Positions 1 to 5,810 of a DNA stretch of 7,174 bases are shown one piece after another. The translations under genes were made by a program, and so were the position numbers. Origin of the DNA: Bacteriovoracaceae bacterium UBA2428. Its GTDB lineage: Bacteria; Bdellovibrionota; UBA2428. Positions within the stretch are counted from its first letter, which is position 1. Each line of letters begins with the position of its first letter. The notes below the pieces were generated by a model. It saw only the letters and a list, made by a program, of their open reading frames with translations. It had not been told where the DNA came from and searched no databases. Location of the stretch: positions 25,060-32,233 of the forward strand of contig DDRA01000125.1 in the NCBI GenBank assembly GCA_002343545.1, read 5' to 3'.

Positions 1-156
1 TTTTGCTCCCCCGCCGAAGATGCCCTCGAAGCCGTCGTGCACGCCGATGAGTTCGAAGCCCGCTCCGATGATCGTCTTCGCGGCCGCTTCGATGATCCCG
101 TTGAGGCCCGGGGCATCGCCGCCGCCGGTCATGAGTCCGATACATGCCTTCGCCAT
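1..156 (-). CDS. pfkA: 6-phosphofructokinase, N-terminal fragment (runs off the left edge)
   Basis: Phosphofructokinase phosphorylates fructose 6-phosphate to fructose 1,6-bisphosphate in glycolysis, in the cytosol. Only the first 52 codons are present. The protein begins MAKACIGLMTGGGDAPGLN; the GGGDAPGLN stretch (residues 11-19) is the glycine-rich phosphate-donor binding loop of the PFK superfamily. It is followed by the usual helix (IIEAAAKTII) and then GVHDGFEGIF at 38-47, matching the G-hx-GY/F-GL segment of PFKs. The residues that separate ATP-dependent from pyrophosphate-dependent enzymes lie outside the window, so the phosphate donor cannot be decided; a triple glycine before DAPGLN also occurs in the mixed ATP/PPi clade. 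The ATG has only a cramped AGGGG one base upstream, so ribosome binding is unclear. It is divergent from the EamA transporter gene. Confidence 0.85.
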   Translation of the reverse strand, partial: MAKACIGLMTGGGDAPGLNGIIEAAAKTIIGAGFELIGVHDGFEGIFGGGAK

Positions 157-162
157 GCCCCT

Positions 163-191
163 AAGTTAGAACCGTCGCGGGTCCCTGCCAA
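163..191 (-). promoter_or_regulatory. Possible promoter of the phosphofructokinase gene
   Basis: Read on the minus strand, a TTGGCA box (186-191, five of six to the -35 consensus) is followed after 17 bases by TAACTT (163-168, a poor -10). Transcription would then start at or within a base or two of the ATG at 156, which would give a leaderless mRNA. The lack of a well-spaced Shine-Dalgarno site fits this, but the -10 match is weak and a GC-rich sequence gives such matches by chance. Confidence 0.25.
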
Positions 192-208
192 GACGAGCCG
201 CGTGATAT

Positions 209-212
209 AGGA
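209..212 (+). promoter_or_regulatory. Ribosome binding site deciding the transporter start
   Basis: AGGA at 209-212 sits eight bases before the ATG at 221. The in-frame ATG at 212 has no purine-rich site at a suitable distance and overlaps this AGGA, so 221 is the better start. Confidence 0.5.
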
Positions 213-220
213 TGCGCGCC

Positions 221-1042
221 ATGGTCTTCGTGCTTGTCTTTTCGGCGTGCCTTCACGCGACTTGGAACGGTCTCCTTAAGAAGTGCGGCGACAAGGCGAC
301 TTGCATCCTCCTTTCCTTCACGACGGCCGCCGTCACGGCCGCGCTGGCCCTCCCGCTGGAAGGCGGTTACTCGCTCGGAAGCGGCGCGCGTTGGGCCCTC
401 TTCGCGGGCGTGGCCGAAGGCTTCTACGCCATCCTCCTCACGAAAACGCTCGAGAACGCGCCGCTCGGGCCGGCCTATGCCCTCATGCGGGGACTCGCGA
501 TGGCGCTCGTGTGGGGCTTCTCGACCCGCTACCTCGGCGAAACGATCGGCGCGATGCAGGCGGGCGGGATCTCGCTCATCTTTTTGGGCTTCTTCGTGAA
601 CCTCACGGCGCGGACGGGGCGCTTTCGCGGCGCCGGCGTCGCGTGGGCGACGAGCTGCGGGGTCGCGATCTTCGCCTACCACGTGCTCTACGATCTCGCG
701 TTGCGCGAGGGCGCGCGCCCCATCTCGCTCTTCCTGACCTCGTCATTCGTCTCGGTGCCGATGATGCTCGTGCCGCTCGGCCGGAACGTCGCGGCGCGGA
801 TTCGCGCCCTCCCCCCGCCCGAGCGTCGGCGTTCGCTCGCGGCGGGTTTCATCGCCTTCGCCTCGTTCGCCCTTTTCCTGCGCGCCCTCTCGGTAACGCC
901 GCCGGGGCTCGCCCTCAGCTTGCGGAACGCCTCGATCGTGTTTTCGTGGGGGCTCGGGCTCTGGCTGGGCGAGCGGCCCACGCTTCGCGAGACGCTCGCC
1001 TCGGTCGCCATCTTCGCGGGCGTGCTTTTCCTCGCGGCCTAA
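221..1042 (+). CDS. EamA/DMT-family inner-membrane transporter
   Basis: This is a 273-residue, very hydrophobic protein with about ten predicted membrane helices, the standard size and topology of the drug/metabolite transporter (EamA) superfamily. It has two homologous five-helix halves, roughly residues 1-128 and 137-272. Each half ends in the family's typical pattern: LGETIGAMQAGGISLIFLGF at 105-124 and LGERPTLRETLASVAIFAG at 249-267, a conserved G-E followed by the last helix. The start HATWNGLLKK (12-21) is also typical of EamA members. A basic loop (RNVAARIR to ERRR, 188-204) lies in the second half. The substrate cannot be read from sequence; family members export amino acids, metabolites or nucleotide sugars. 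The start at 221 is chosen because of the AGGA site; an in-frame ATG at 212 would add three residues. It appears monocistronic and divergent from pfk. Confidence 0.85.
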   Translation: MVFVLVFSACLHATWNGLLKKCGDKATCILLSFTTAAVTAALALPLEGGYSLGSGARWALFAGVAEGFYAILLTKTLENAPLGPAYALMRGLAMALVWGFSTRYLGETIGAMQAGGISLIFLGFFVNLTARTGRFRGAGVAWATSCGVAIFAYHVLYDLALREGARPISLFLTSSFVSVPMMLVPLGRNVAARIRALPPPERRRSLAAGFIAFASFALFLRALSVTPPGLALSLRNASIVFSWGLGLWLGERPTLRETLASVAIFAGVLFLAA

Positions 1043-1156
1043 TTTCGCCGTCGGGCGACCAAAAGCTGATCAGGTCCCGCCCACGGAATTCCGGGCGATA
1101 AGCGCCGGCCGCGCTTTTGCAGACGCGACGCGGGATCTAAATTATTGGAGGTTTCC
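1043..1156. other. Intergenic gap between the transporter and repeat-protein genes
   Basis: This is 114 bases without a gene. A short perfect stem (TCGCC 1045-1049, GGCGA 1054-1058) directly follows the transporter stop codon but has no T tract, so it is at best a weak terminator. No convincing -35/-10 pair was found for the repeat-protein gene. Confidence 0.5.
1147..1151 (+). promoter_or_regulatory. Strong Shine-Dalgarno site of the repeat protein
   Basis: GGAGG lies five bases before the ATG at 1157. An upstream in-frame TTG at 1145 overlaps this site and can be dismissed as a start. The strong site argues that the gene is genuinely translated. Confidence 0.75.
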
Positions 1157-1915
1157 ATGACGCGTTCGTTGATGTTGCGTTCCCTCACGCTCGCCACCCT
1201 CATGTCGCCCCTCGTCGGCGGCCCCGCGATGGCGAGGGACTACGATCCCTACACGCCCCCGGCCGCGGTCGCGCTCCCGCCGCCGCCGTCGTATTCGAGC
1301 GCCTACGATTCGATCGACCGTTATCGGGCGGCCGAGCAGCGTGCGCTCGCCTGGCAGCGAACTTTCAACGCGGCCCCGTCGCGGAGCTGGGAAGAATCCA
1401 ACGCCGCTCGCCGACGCGACGATTCCCTGCGCGAGGCCATGGGACACGTGAACGCCGCGCTGGCGACCCGCCAGCTGAGCGCTTCCGAAATCGAGAAACT
1501 CGCGCTCGAGTTCAACTCGAAGTTCAACGCGGCCCCCTCGCGTTCCTCGATCGAGACTTTCTACGCCGAAGCGCGCGACGCCAGCGCCCGCGCCTTCGTT
1601 CCGGCCCTCGAGCATTCCCTGCACGGGCTCAAGGTGAGCCGGCGCGAGGAGATCGCCGTGTCCATGAACGCCAAGTTCAACGCCGCGCCTTCCCGTTCGA
1701 CGATCGAAACGATGTACGCCCAGGCGCGGGATCGCGCCCTCGCCTCGGCCCTCGACCGACTCCGCTCGCAATTGCGTCAGCTGTCGACCTCGTACCTTTA
1801 CGATCTCGAGCGCAGCTACGGCCAAAAATTCAACGCGGCCCCTTCCCGTTCGTCGCTCGAGACTTACTACAAGACGGCGCGCGAATACGTTCAGTCGGAG
1901 CTGAACTACCGCTAA
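1157..1915 (+). CDS. Exported protein of unknown function with four FNAAPSRS repeats
   Basis: I do not recognise this 252-residue protein as a member of a named family. It starts with a classical Sec signal peptide: basic MTRSLMLR, a hydrophobic core, and a likely cut after AMA at 24-26. A proline-rich linker (PPAAVALPPPP, 34-44) follows, then a hydrophilic, probably alpha-helical body. The body holds four exact copies of FNAAPSRS at residues 70-77, 123-130, 174-181 and 225-232, spaced 53, 51 and 51. In copies 2-4 the motif is preceded by K and followed by S/T-I/L-E-T-aromatic-Y-x-x-A-R-D/E, so the real unit is a helix, loop, helix of about 51 residues. Copy 1 is more degenerate (preceded by T, followed by WEESNAARRR). 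There is no cysteine in the mature part and no membrane anchor, so a periplasmic or secreted location is inferred. A strong Shine-Dalgarno site supports the start at 1157. It converges on topA. Confidence 0.85.
   Translation: MTRSLMLRSLTLATLMSPLVGGPAMARDYDPYTPPAAVALPPPPSYSSAYDSIDRYRAAEQRALAWQRTFNAAPSRSWEESNAARRRDDSLREAMGHVNAALATRQLSASEIEKLALEFNSKFNAAPSRSSIETFYAEARDASARAFVPALEHSLHGLKVSRREEIAVSMNAKFNAAPSRSTIETMYAQARDRALASALDRLRSQLRQLSTSYLYDLERSYGQKFNAAPSRSSLETYYKTAREYVQSELNYR
1364..1852 (+). repeat. Four-copy protein-level repeat, FNAAPSRS
   Basis: The copies lie at 1364-1387, 1523-1546, 1676-1699 and 1829-1852. The eight residues are identical in all four, but the codons differ: Ala-Pro-Ser-Arg-Ser is written with different third bases and even AGC versus TCC/TCG for the last serine. 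The units are therefore diverged at DNA level while the peptide is held constant. That points to old duplication with selection on the peptide rather than a recent DNA duplication. Confidence 0.9.
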
Positions 1916-1950
1916 GTTCCGGCGCTCAATTCCGGGATCTTCCGCAGGGT

Positions 1951-1982
1951 CGGGGCTAGCGTTTGCGGCCCCGGCCTTTTTT
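1951..1982 (+). terminator. Possible rho-independent terminator for the repeat-protein gene
   Basis: On the + strand CGGGGC (1951-1956) pairs with GCCCCG (1968-1973) around an 11-base loop, and a run of six T residues follows at 1977-1982. It lies 36 bases past the stop codon of the repeat-protein gene. It overlaps the last codons of the convergent topA, where the T run is the complement of lysine codons, so it could be coincidental. Confidence 0.4.
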
Positions 1983-4574
1983 CGTTTTCGCGCCGTCCGC
2001 CTTTTCGCGCGCGTCGAGGAGCGGGATCGCGTCGGCGATCGTGAACTTCTCGAGGTCGGCGTCCTTGGGGATCGTCGCGTTCGTCTTGCCGTGCTTCACG
2101 TACATGCCGTACTTGCCGTCCAGGACCTGCACCGGCTTGTCGTCGGCCGGATGTTTGCCCAGTTCCTTGACGACCGAGGCGCCGCCGCGGCCCTTCTTCT
2201 CTTCGGCCAGGAGCTCGAGCGCGCGCTCGAGCGTGACCGTGTAGACGTCGTCCGTCTTCTTGAGACTGCGGAAATTGCCGTCGTGCACGACGTAGGGACC
2301 GAAGCGGCCCACGTTGCAGTTGATCGGCTTCTTCGTGTCGGGATGCACGCCGAGCTCGCGCGGCAGACTGAGCCACTTGAGCGCGAGCTCGAGCGTCACG
2401 TCGCGCGGGCTCACGCCCTTGGGCAGCGAAGCGCGGCGCGGCTTGGGCGCCTCTTTGTCTTCGCTCGCCTCGCCCAGCTGAACGTAGGCGCCGTAGCGAC
2501 CGATGAGACAATAGATGTCCTTGCCCGTGTCGGGGTCCTTGCCGATCGACTGCGGACCCTTTTCCGAGGTCTCGATGATCTCCTGGATCGAAGCCTCGGT
2601 CAGGTCCGCCGGGGCGATGTCTTCGGGGATCGAAGCGTGGACTTCTTCGGCCGCCTTCGCGCCGGCATTTTTGACGACGTAGGCGCCGTAGCGGCCGATC
2701 TTGATGTCGATGCCCTTGATGTGGTGCAGGTCGACCGTGCGGGATTCGGTGGGATCGATCTTCTTGTCTTGGGCCTCGACGCGTTTCTGCAAACCGTCCT
2801 TGCCCAGGAAGAAGCCCTTCAGATACGGCAGGTACTCGACCTTGCCCTCGGCGATCTCGTCGAGGGATTCTTCCATCTTCGAAGTGAAGCCCGTGTCGAC
2901 GAGCGACTCGAAGTGTCTCTCGAGGAGCTGGGTCACGGCGAAACCCGTGAAGGTGGGCACGAGGGCGTTGCCTTGGCGACGCACGTAACCCCGATCTTGG
3001 ATGGTGCCGATGATCGAAGCGTAGGTCGACGGACGACCGACGCCCTCTTTTTCGAGGGTCTGCACGAGCGAAGCTTCCGTGAAGCGCGCGGGCGGCTTGG
3101 TCTCGTGGGCTTCGGCGTCGAGCTTGTTGAGCTTGAGTTTTTGGCCGACCGCGAGCTTGGGCAGCGCGACCTCGCGGTCTTCGAGCGCCGCTTCGGGATC
3201 GTCCGACCCCTCGACGTAGGCGCGCAGGAAACCGGGGAAGAGAATGCGCGAGCCGCTCGCCGAGAAGACGGTGTCGGCGGCCGCGATGCGGGTCGACACG
3301 CTCAGCTTACGCGCCTCGGCCATCTGCGTGGCCATCGTGCGTTTCCAGATGAGCTCGTAGAGCGCGAGCTCGATCCCCGAAAGACCCGTCTCCTTGGGAT
3401 GCTGGAACTCCGCGCCGGCGGGACGGATGGCTTCGTGGGCCTCTTGCGCGCCCTTCGCCTTGGACGTGAACTGGCGGACTTCCTCGGAGAGGTAGTCCTT
3501 GCCGTAGAGCGACTCGATGGCCGAGCGCGCCGCCCGCAGGGCTTCCTGCGAGAGGTTCGGGCTGTCGGTACGCATATAGGTGATGAAACCTTGCTCGTAG
3601 AGCGACTGGGCCGTGCGCATGGCTTCCTTGGCGGAAAGGCCGAGCTTACGGTTGGCTTCCTGCTGCAAGGTCGAGGTAATGAAGGGCGGCGACGGACGCG
3701 AGGTCGTCGGCTTTTCTTCGACGGACTGCACCGTGAAATCGGCCGCCTTGAGCCGCGCGAGCAGCTCCTTGGCCTCTTTCTCTTCGAGCGTGCGGACGTC
3801 TTTCTTGCCGGCGATCAGCTTGCCGGTGGATTCGTCGAAGTCCTTGCCGCTCGCGATGCGCGAGGAACCGATCGACAGGAGCTTGGCGTCGAAGTCCTCG
3901 GCGCCCGCGGCGAGCTTGGCCGCGAGGTCCCAGTAGTCGGCCTTCTTGAAGCGCAAGCGCTCGCGCTCGCGTTCGATGATGACCCGCAAGGCGACGGACT
4001 GCACCCGACCGGCCGAGAGACCGAAGGTGATCTTCTTCCAAAGCAAGGGCGACAACGTGTAGCCCACGAGACGATCCAGGATGCGACGGGTTTCTTGCGC
4101 GCGCACGAGTCGATCGTCGACGTCGCGGACTTGCGTCAGGGCCTTCTCGATCGCGCTCTTCGTGATCTCGTGGAAGACCATGCGCTTGACCGGTACCTTG
4201 GGCTTGAGCACCTCGAGCAGGTGCCACGCGATGGACTCTCCTTCGCGGTCTTCGTCCGTCGCCAGGAGCAATTCGTCGGCGTCGGCCAACTTCTTCTTGA
4301 GCTCGGAGATGACCTTCGATTTGGTCTTCGGGACGACGTAGAGAGGCTCGAAGCCTTCTTCGACGTTCACGCCGAGTTTCGTCCACTCCTCGCCCTTCAA
4401 ACGGGCCGGGATGTCCGACGCCGATTGGGGCAAGTCGCGCACGTGGCCCATACTGGCCTCGACGATGTAGTTCTTGGGTAAGAACTTGCGGATGGTTTTC
4501 GCCTTCGTCGGGGACTCCACGATCACGAGTCGCGTTTTGTTTGCCGAAGACGCTGATTTTGAAGCTGTCGCCAT
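1956..4574 (-). CDS. topA: DNA topoisomerase I (type IA) with C-terminal basic repeats
   Basis: This type IA topoisomerase relaxes negative supercoils by transient single-strand cleavage through a 5'-phosphotyrosine. The 872-residue protein is complete. The TOPRIM domain has VIVESPTKAKTI at 17-28 (catalytic Glu20) and the metal-binding ATDEDREGE at 105-113 (Asp107, Asp109, Glu111). The strand-passage core carries RRILDRLVGY at 163-172 and LSAGRVQSVALR at 186-197. The active-site tyrosine is Tyr333 in FITYMRTDS, and the later core motif EGVGRPSTYA is at 510-519. The C-terminus lacks the four-cysteine zinc ribbons of the E. coli enzyme. It has four Topoisomerase_C_Rpt-type units centred on GRYGAYV (627-633, 692-698), GRFGPYV (756-762) and GKYGMYV (820-826), then a lysine/arginine-rich tail ending KKGRGRKR. 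The ATG at 4574 has GGGGAAG just upstream; an in-frame TTG at 4598 would add eight residues and is unlikely. Confidence 0.97.
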   Translation of the reverse strand: MATASKSASSANKTRLVIVESPTKAKTIRKFLPKNYIVEASMGHVRDLPQSASDIPARLKGEEWTKLGVNVEEGFEPLYVVPKTKSKVISELKKKLADADELLLATDEDREGESIAWHLLEVLKPKVPVKRMVFHEITKSAIEKALTQVRDVDDRLVRAQETRRILDRLVGYTLSPLLWKKITFGLSAGRVQSVALRVIIERERERLRFKKADYWDLAAKLAAGAEDFDAKLLSIGSSRIASGKDFDESTGKLIAGKKDVRTLEEKEAKELLARLKAADFTVQSVEEKPTTSRPSPPFITSTLQQEANRKLGLSAKEAMRTAQSLYEQGFITYMRTDSPNLSQEALRAARSAIESLYGKDYLSEEVRQFTSKAKGAQEAHEAIRPAGAEFQHPKETGLSGIELALYELIWKRTMATQMAEARKLSVSTRIAAADTVFSASGSRILFPGFLRAYVEGSDDPEAALEDREVALPKLAVGQKLKLNKLDAEAHETKPPARFTEASLVQTLEKEGVGRPSTYASIIGTIQDRGYVRRQGNALVPTFTGFAVTQLLERHFESLVDTGFTSKMEESLDEIAEGKVEYLPYLKGFFLGKDGLQKRVEAQDKKIDPTESRTVDLHHIKGIDIKIGRYGAYVVKNAGAKAAEEVHASIPEDIAPADLTEASIQEIIETSEKGPQSIGKDPDTGKDIYCLIGRYGAYVQLGEASEDKEAPKPRRASLPKGVSPRDVTLELALKWLSLPRELGVHPDTKKPINCNVGRFGPYVVHDGNFRSLKKTDDVYTVTLERALELLAEEKKGRGGASVVKELGKHPADDKPVQVLDGKYGMYVKHGKTNATIPKDADLEKFTIADAIPLLDAREKADGAKTKKGRGRKR

Positions 4575-4700
4575 GCTTCCCCGCCGCTCTAATACCAACT
4601 AGACGGACCCGTCATCAGGCCGCGCCAAAAAGCGCTTAGAATATCTCCTGCCGTAGCCCCTTTACTCAAGCCATGGTGCGTCAGGACCGTCGTTCAGCCC
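4575..4700. other. Gap upstream of topA
   Basis: These 126 bases hold no supported gene. Two small perfect palindromes are present: GACGG-AC-CCGTC at 4602-4613 and AAGCGCTT at 4630-4637. They could be operator half-sites or chance. A TATTCT on the minus strand (4638-4643) is the best -10 candidate for topA, but no -35 box lies at a normal distance. Confidence 0.4.
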
Positions 4701-5273
4701 TCAAATCGAACGGAGCAAGGCGAGGACTTCTTCGGATTTTTCCAAGAACGAAGCCCGACTCGGGATAAACACCGTTTTCGGATGCCCTCGATAAGCCTCG
4801 CGGATCTTGCGATCCAATCGCTGGGCCTCGCTCGCGCTCTCCGTACGCACGGGATTGGAAAGATCGTACACGCCTGCGACCGATGCAGATTCCAAGTGGA
4901 CGACGAGGTCGTAGCGGGAGAACTCCTTCTCGAGGGTCGTTCCCTGCGCCCGCAGGAAAGAAGTCCGGCCACCGGGCCAGTACGCGCACGAATCCAACGT
5001 GCCGCGATCGCATACGAGCACCCGTTCCTTGCGCGCGCGCATACGTCCGAAGTGGAAAGCCTCGGAGCGGATCTGCACGTTGTAGATCGCCGATTGCACG
5101 AGCTTCTGCTCGCGCGCGTCGCGGGGGCGAGGGAAGCCGCCGCCGTACAGGATCGTCGCCGTCTCGGGCGCCACCACGAAGGTGCCCTCGGATTCCCGTC
5201 TCAGCAGGTCGGCGATCGAAGTTTTGCCCGCCCCCGGGCCTCCGGTCAGGCAGACCCGGAAGAACTTTGCCAT
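4701..5273 (-). CDS. P-loop ATPase of the AAA_28 (Ttd14/NadR-like) family
   Basis: This is a 190-residue cytosolic nucleotide-binding protein. Walker A is GPGAGKT at 12-18, within LTGGPGAGKTSI. A Walker B-like strand RVLVCDRGTLD lies at 84-94, with Asp89. Between them is VVAPETATIL at 33-42, the conserved P-E-x-A/T segment of AAA_28 proteins, and DRGTLDSCAYWPGG at 89-102 is close to the signature of small bacterial relatives of Ttd14. These features resemble nucleoside or NMN kinases such as the C-terminal domain of NadR, so a small-molecule kinase role is possible, but the substrate is unknown and this is inference. It begins 12 bases after the DUF2147 stop and is probably co-transcribed with it. 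Its Shine-Dalgarno site is poor (CGAAG directly before the ATG), suggesting translational coupling. Confidence 0.85.
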   Translation of the reverse strand: MAKFFRVCLTGGPGAGKTSIADLLRRESEGTFVVAPETATILYGGGFPRPRDAREQKLVQSAIYNVQIRSEAFHFGRMRARKERVLVCDRGTLDSCAYWPGGRTSFLRAQGTTLEKEFSRYDLVVHLESASVAGVYDLSNPVRTESASEAQRLDRKIREAYRGHPKTVFIPSRASFLEKSEEVLALLRSI

Positions 5274-5285
5274 CTTCGTGCGGCC

Positions 5286-5720
5286 CTAGTTCTCGCGAAT
5301 CCAGGTCTGCGTGCGGCCCAGCAGCGAGATGCCGAGAAAACCGCGCACTTCGAGTTTCTTGCCGCCCTCGATGACCTTCATCTTGGCCTTGTAGGTCTTC
5401 CCGTTCTTGGGGTCGAGAATGTGGCCGTTCCCCCAATCGGAATCGCGCTTCTCCAAGCCCCAAAGGATATTCAGACCGACGATCGGCTGATCCTTACGCT
5501 CGTCCTTGCACTTGTCGCACTTGGGGTTGGGATCCTGGCCGGGCGTGGGGAAGAGCTTGAGAACGTTGCCTTTGAGCTTTCCCTGCTCCTCGACGATTTC
5601 GACGATGGACTTCGGCTGCCCCGTTTCGTCGTCGATGGTCTTCCATTGGCCGACCGGAGTCTCCTGGGCCCAAGCCGTGGACGCGACGAAAGCGAGAACC
5701 GTAAGTGCTTTGCAAATCAT
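5286..5720 (-). CDS. Exported DUF2147-family protein
   Basis: This is a 144-residue protein with a Sec signal peptide (MICKALTVLAFVASTAWAQ, likely cut after AWA or AQ near residue 18-19). The mature part, about 125 residues, follows the DUF2147 pattern in order: VGQWKTIDDETGQPKSIVEI at 23-42, KGNVLKLFPTPGQDPNPKC at 50-68, a C-D-K-C pair (Cys68, Cys71), PIVGLNILWGLEK at 79-91, ILDPKNGKTYKAKMKV at 101-116 and a closing RGFLGISLLGRTQTW at 126-140. DUF2147 proteins are lipocalin-like beta-barrel-type periplasmic proteins with no firmly assigned biochemical role, so no function is claimed. The two cysteines could form a disulfide or bind metal. The gene has its own promoter and Shine-Dalgarno site and is followed 12 bases later by the ATPase gene. 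Confidence 0.9.
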   Translation of the reverse strand: MICKALTVLAFVASTAWAQETPVGQWKTIDDETGQPKSIVEIVEEQGKLKGNVLKLFPTPGQDPNPKCDKCKDERKDQPIVGLNILWGLEKRDSDWGNGHILDPKNGKTYKAKMKVIEGGKKLEVRGFLGISLLGRTQTWIREN

Positions 5721-5727
5721 ATTTGAT

Positions 5728-5732
5728 CCCTC
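5728..5732 (-). promoter_or_regulatory. Shine-Dalgarno site of the DUF2147 gene
   Basis: On the minus strand GAGGG stands seven bases before the ATG at 5720, a normal distance, and supports that start codon. Confidence 0.65.
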
Positions 5733-5740
5733 TCGGCGCC

Positions 5741-5768
5741 ATCATAGACCCTCGCACGAAAGTCACAA
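5741..5768 (-). promoter_or_regulatory. Sigma70-like promoter of the DUF2147-ATPase unit
   Basis: Read on the minus strand, TTGTGA (5763-5768, four of six to the -35 consensus) is followed after 16 bases by TATGAT (5741-5746, five of six to the -10). The predicted start near 5734 gives a short leader with GAGGG in place. It lies in the 90-base gap after menE, so it would separate the DUF2147-ATPase genes from the men operon. Confidence 0.55.
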
Positions 5769-5810
5769 GGTGGTCCGGGCTCCGACCGGCGGAGGCCGTG
5801 GATGGGGGAC

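Noticed and set aside
1045..1058. TCGCC/GGCGA hairpin after the transporter stop codon as a terminator
   Set aside because: The stem is only five base pairs and is followed by CCAAAA, not a T tract.
1127..1142. TAAATT before the repeat-protein gene as a -10 box
   Set aside because: It lies so close to the GGAGG at 1147 that the transcript would begin within the ribosome binding site, and the paired -35 box is poor and too close.
2091..4481. A 796-codon open frame on the + strand opposite topA
   Set aside because: It lies wholly antisense to a clearly functional topA. It arises because GC-rich codon bias suppresses stop codons in the complementary frame. Its product is low-complexity, rich in R, E, L, V and D, with no domain, and it has no credible start site.
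4589..4615. An eight-codon open frame (MTGPSSWY) just upstream of topA on the minus strand, as a leader peptide
   Set aside because: It has no Shine-Dalgarno site, no run of regulatory codons and no attenuator hairpin with a U tract after it.
4638..4669. TTGAGT and TATTCT as a topA promoter on the minus strand
   Set aside because: The boxes are 20 bases apart, too far for a standard sigma70 promoter, and each is only a partial match.
4782..5726. A 314-codon + strand open frame spanning the ATPase and DUF2147 genes
   Set aside because: It is antisense to two genes with clear family signatures and a proper promoter, and runs across their intergenic gap with no motif of its own.
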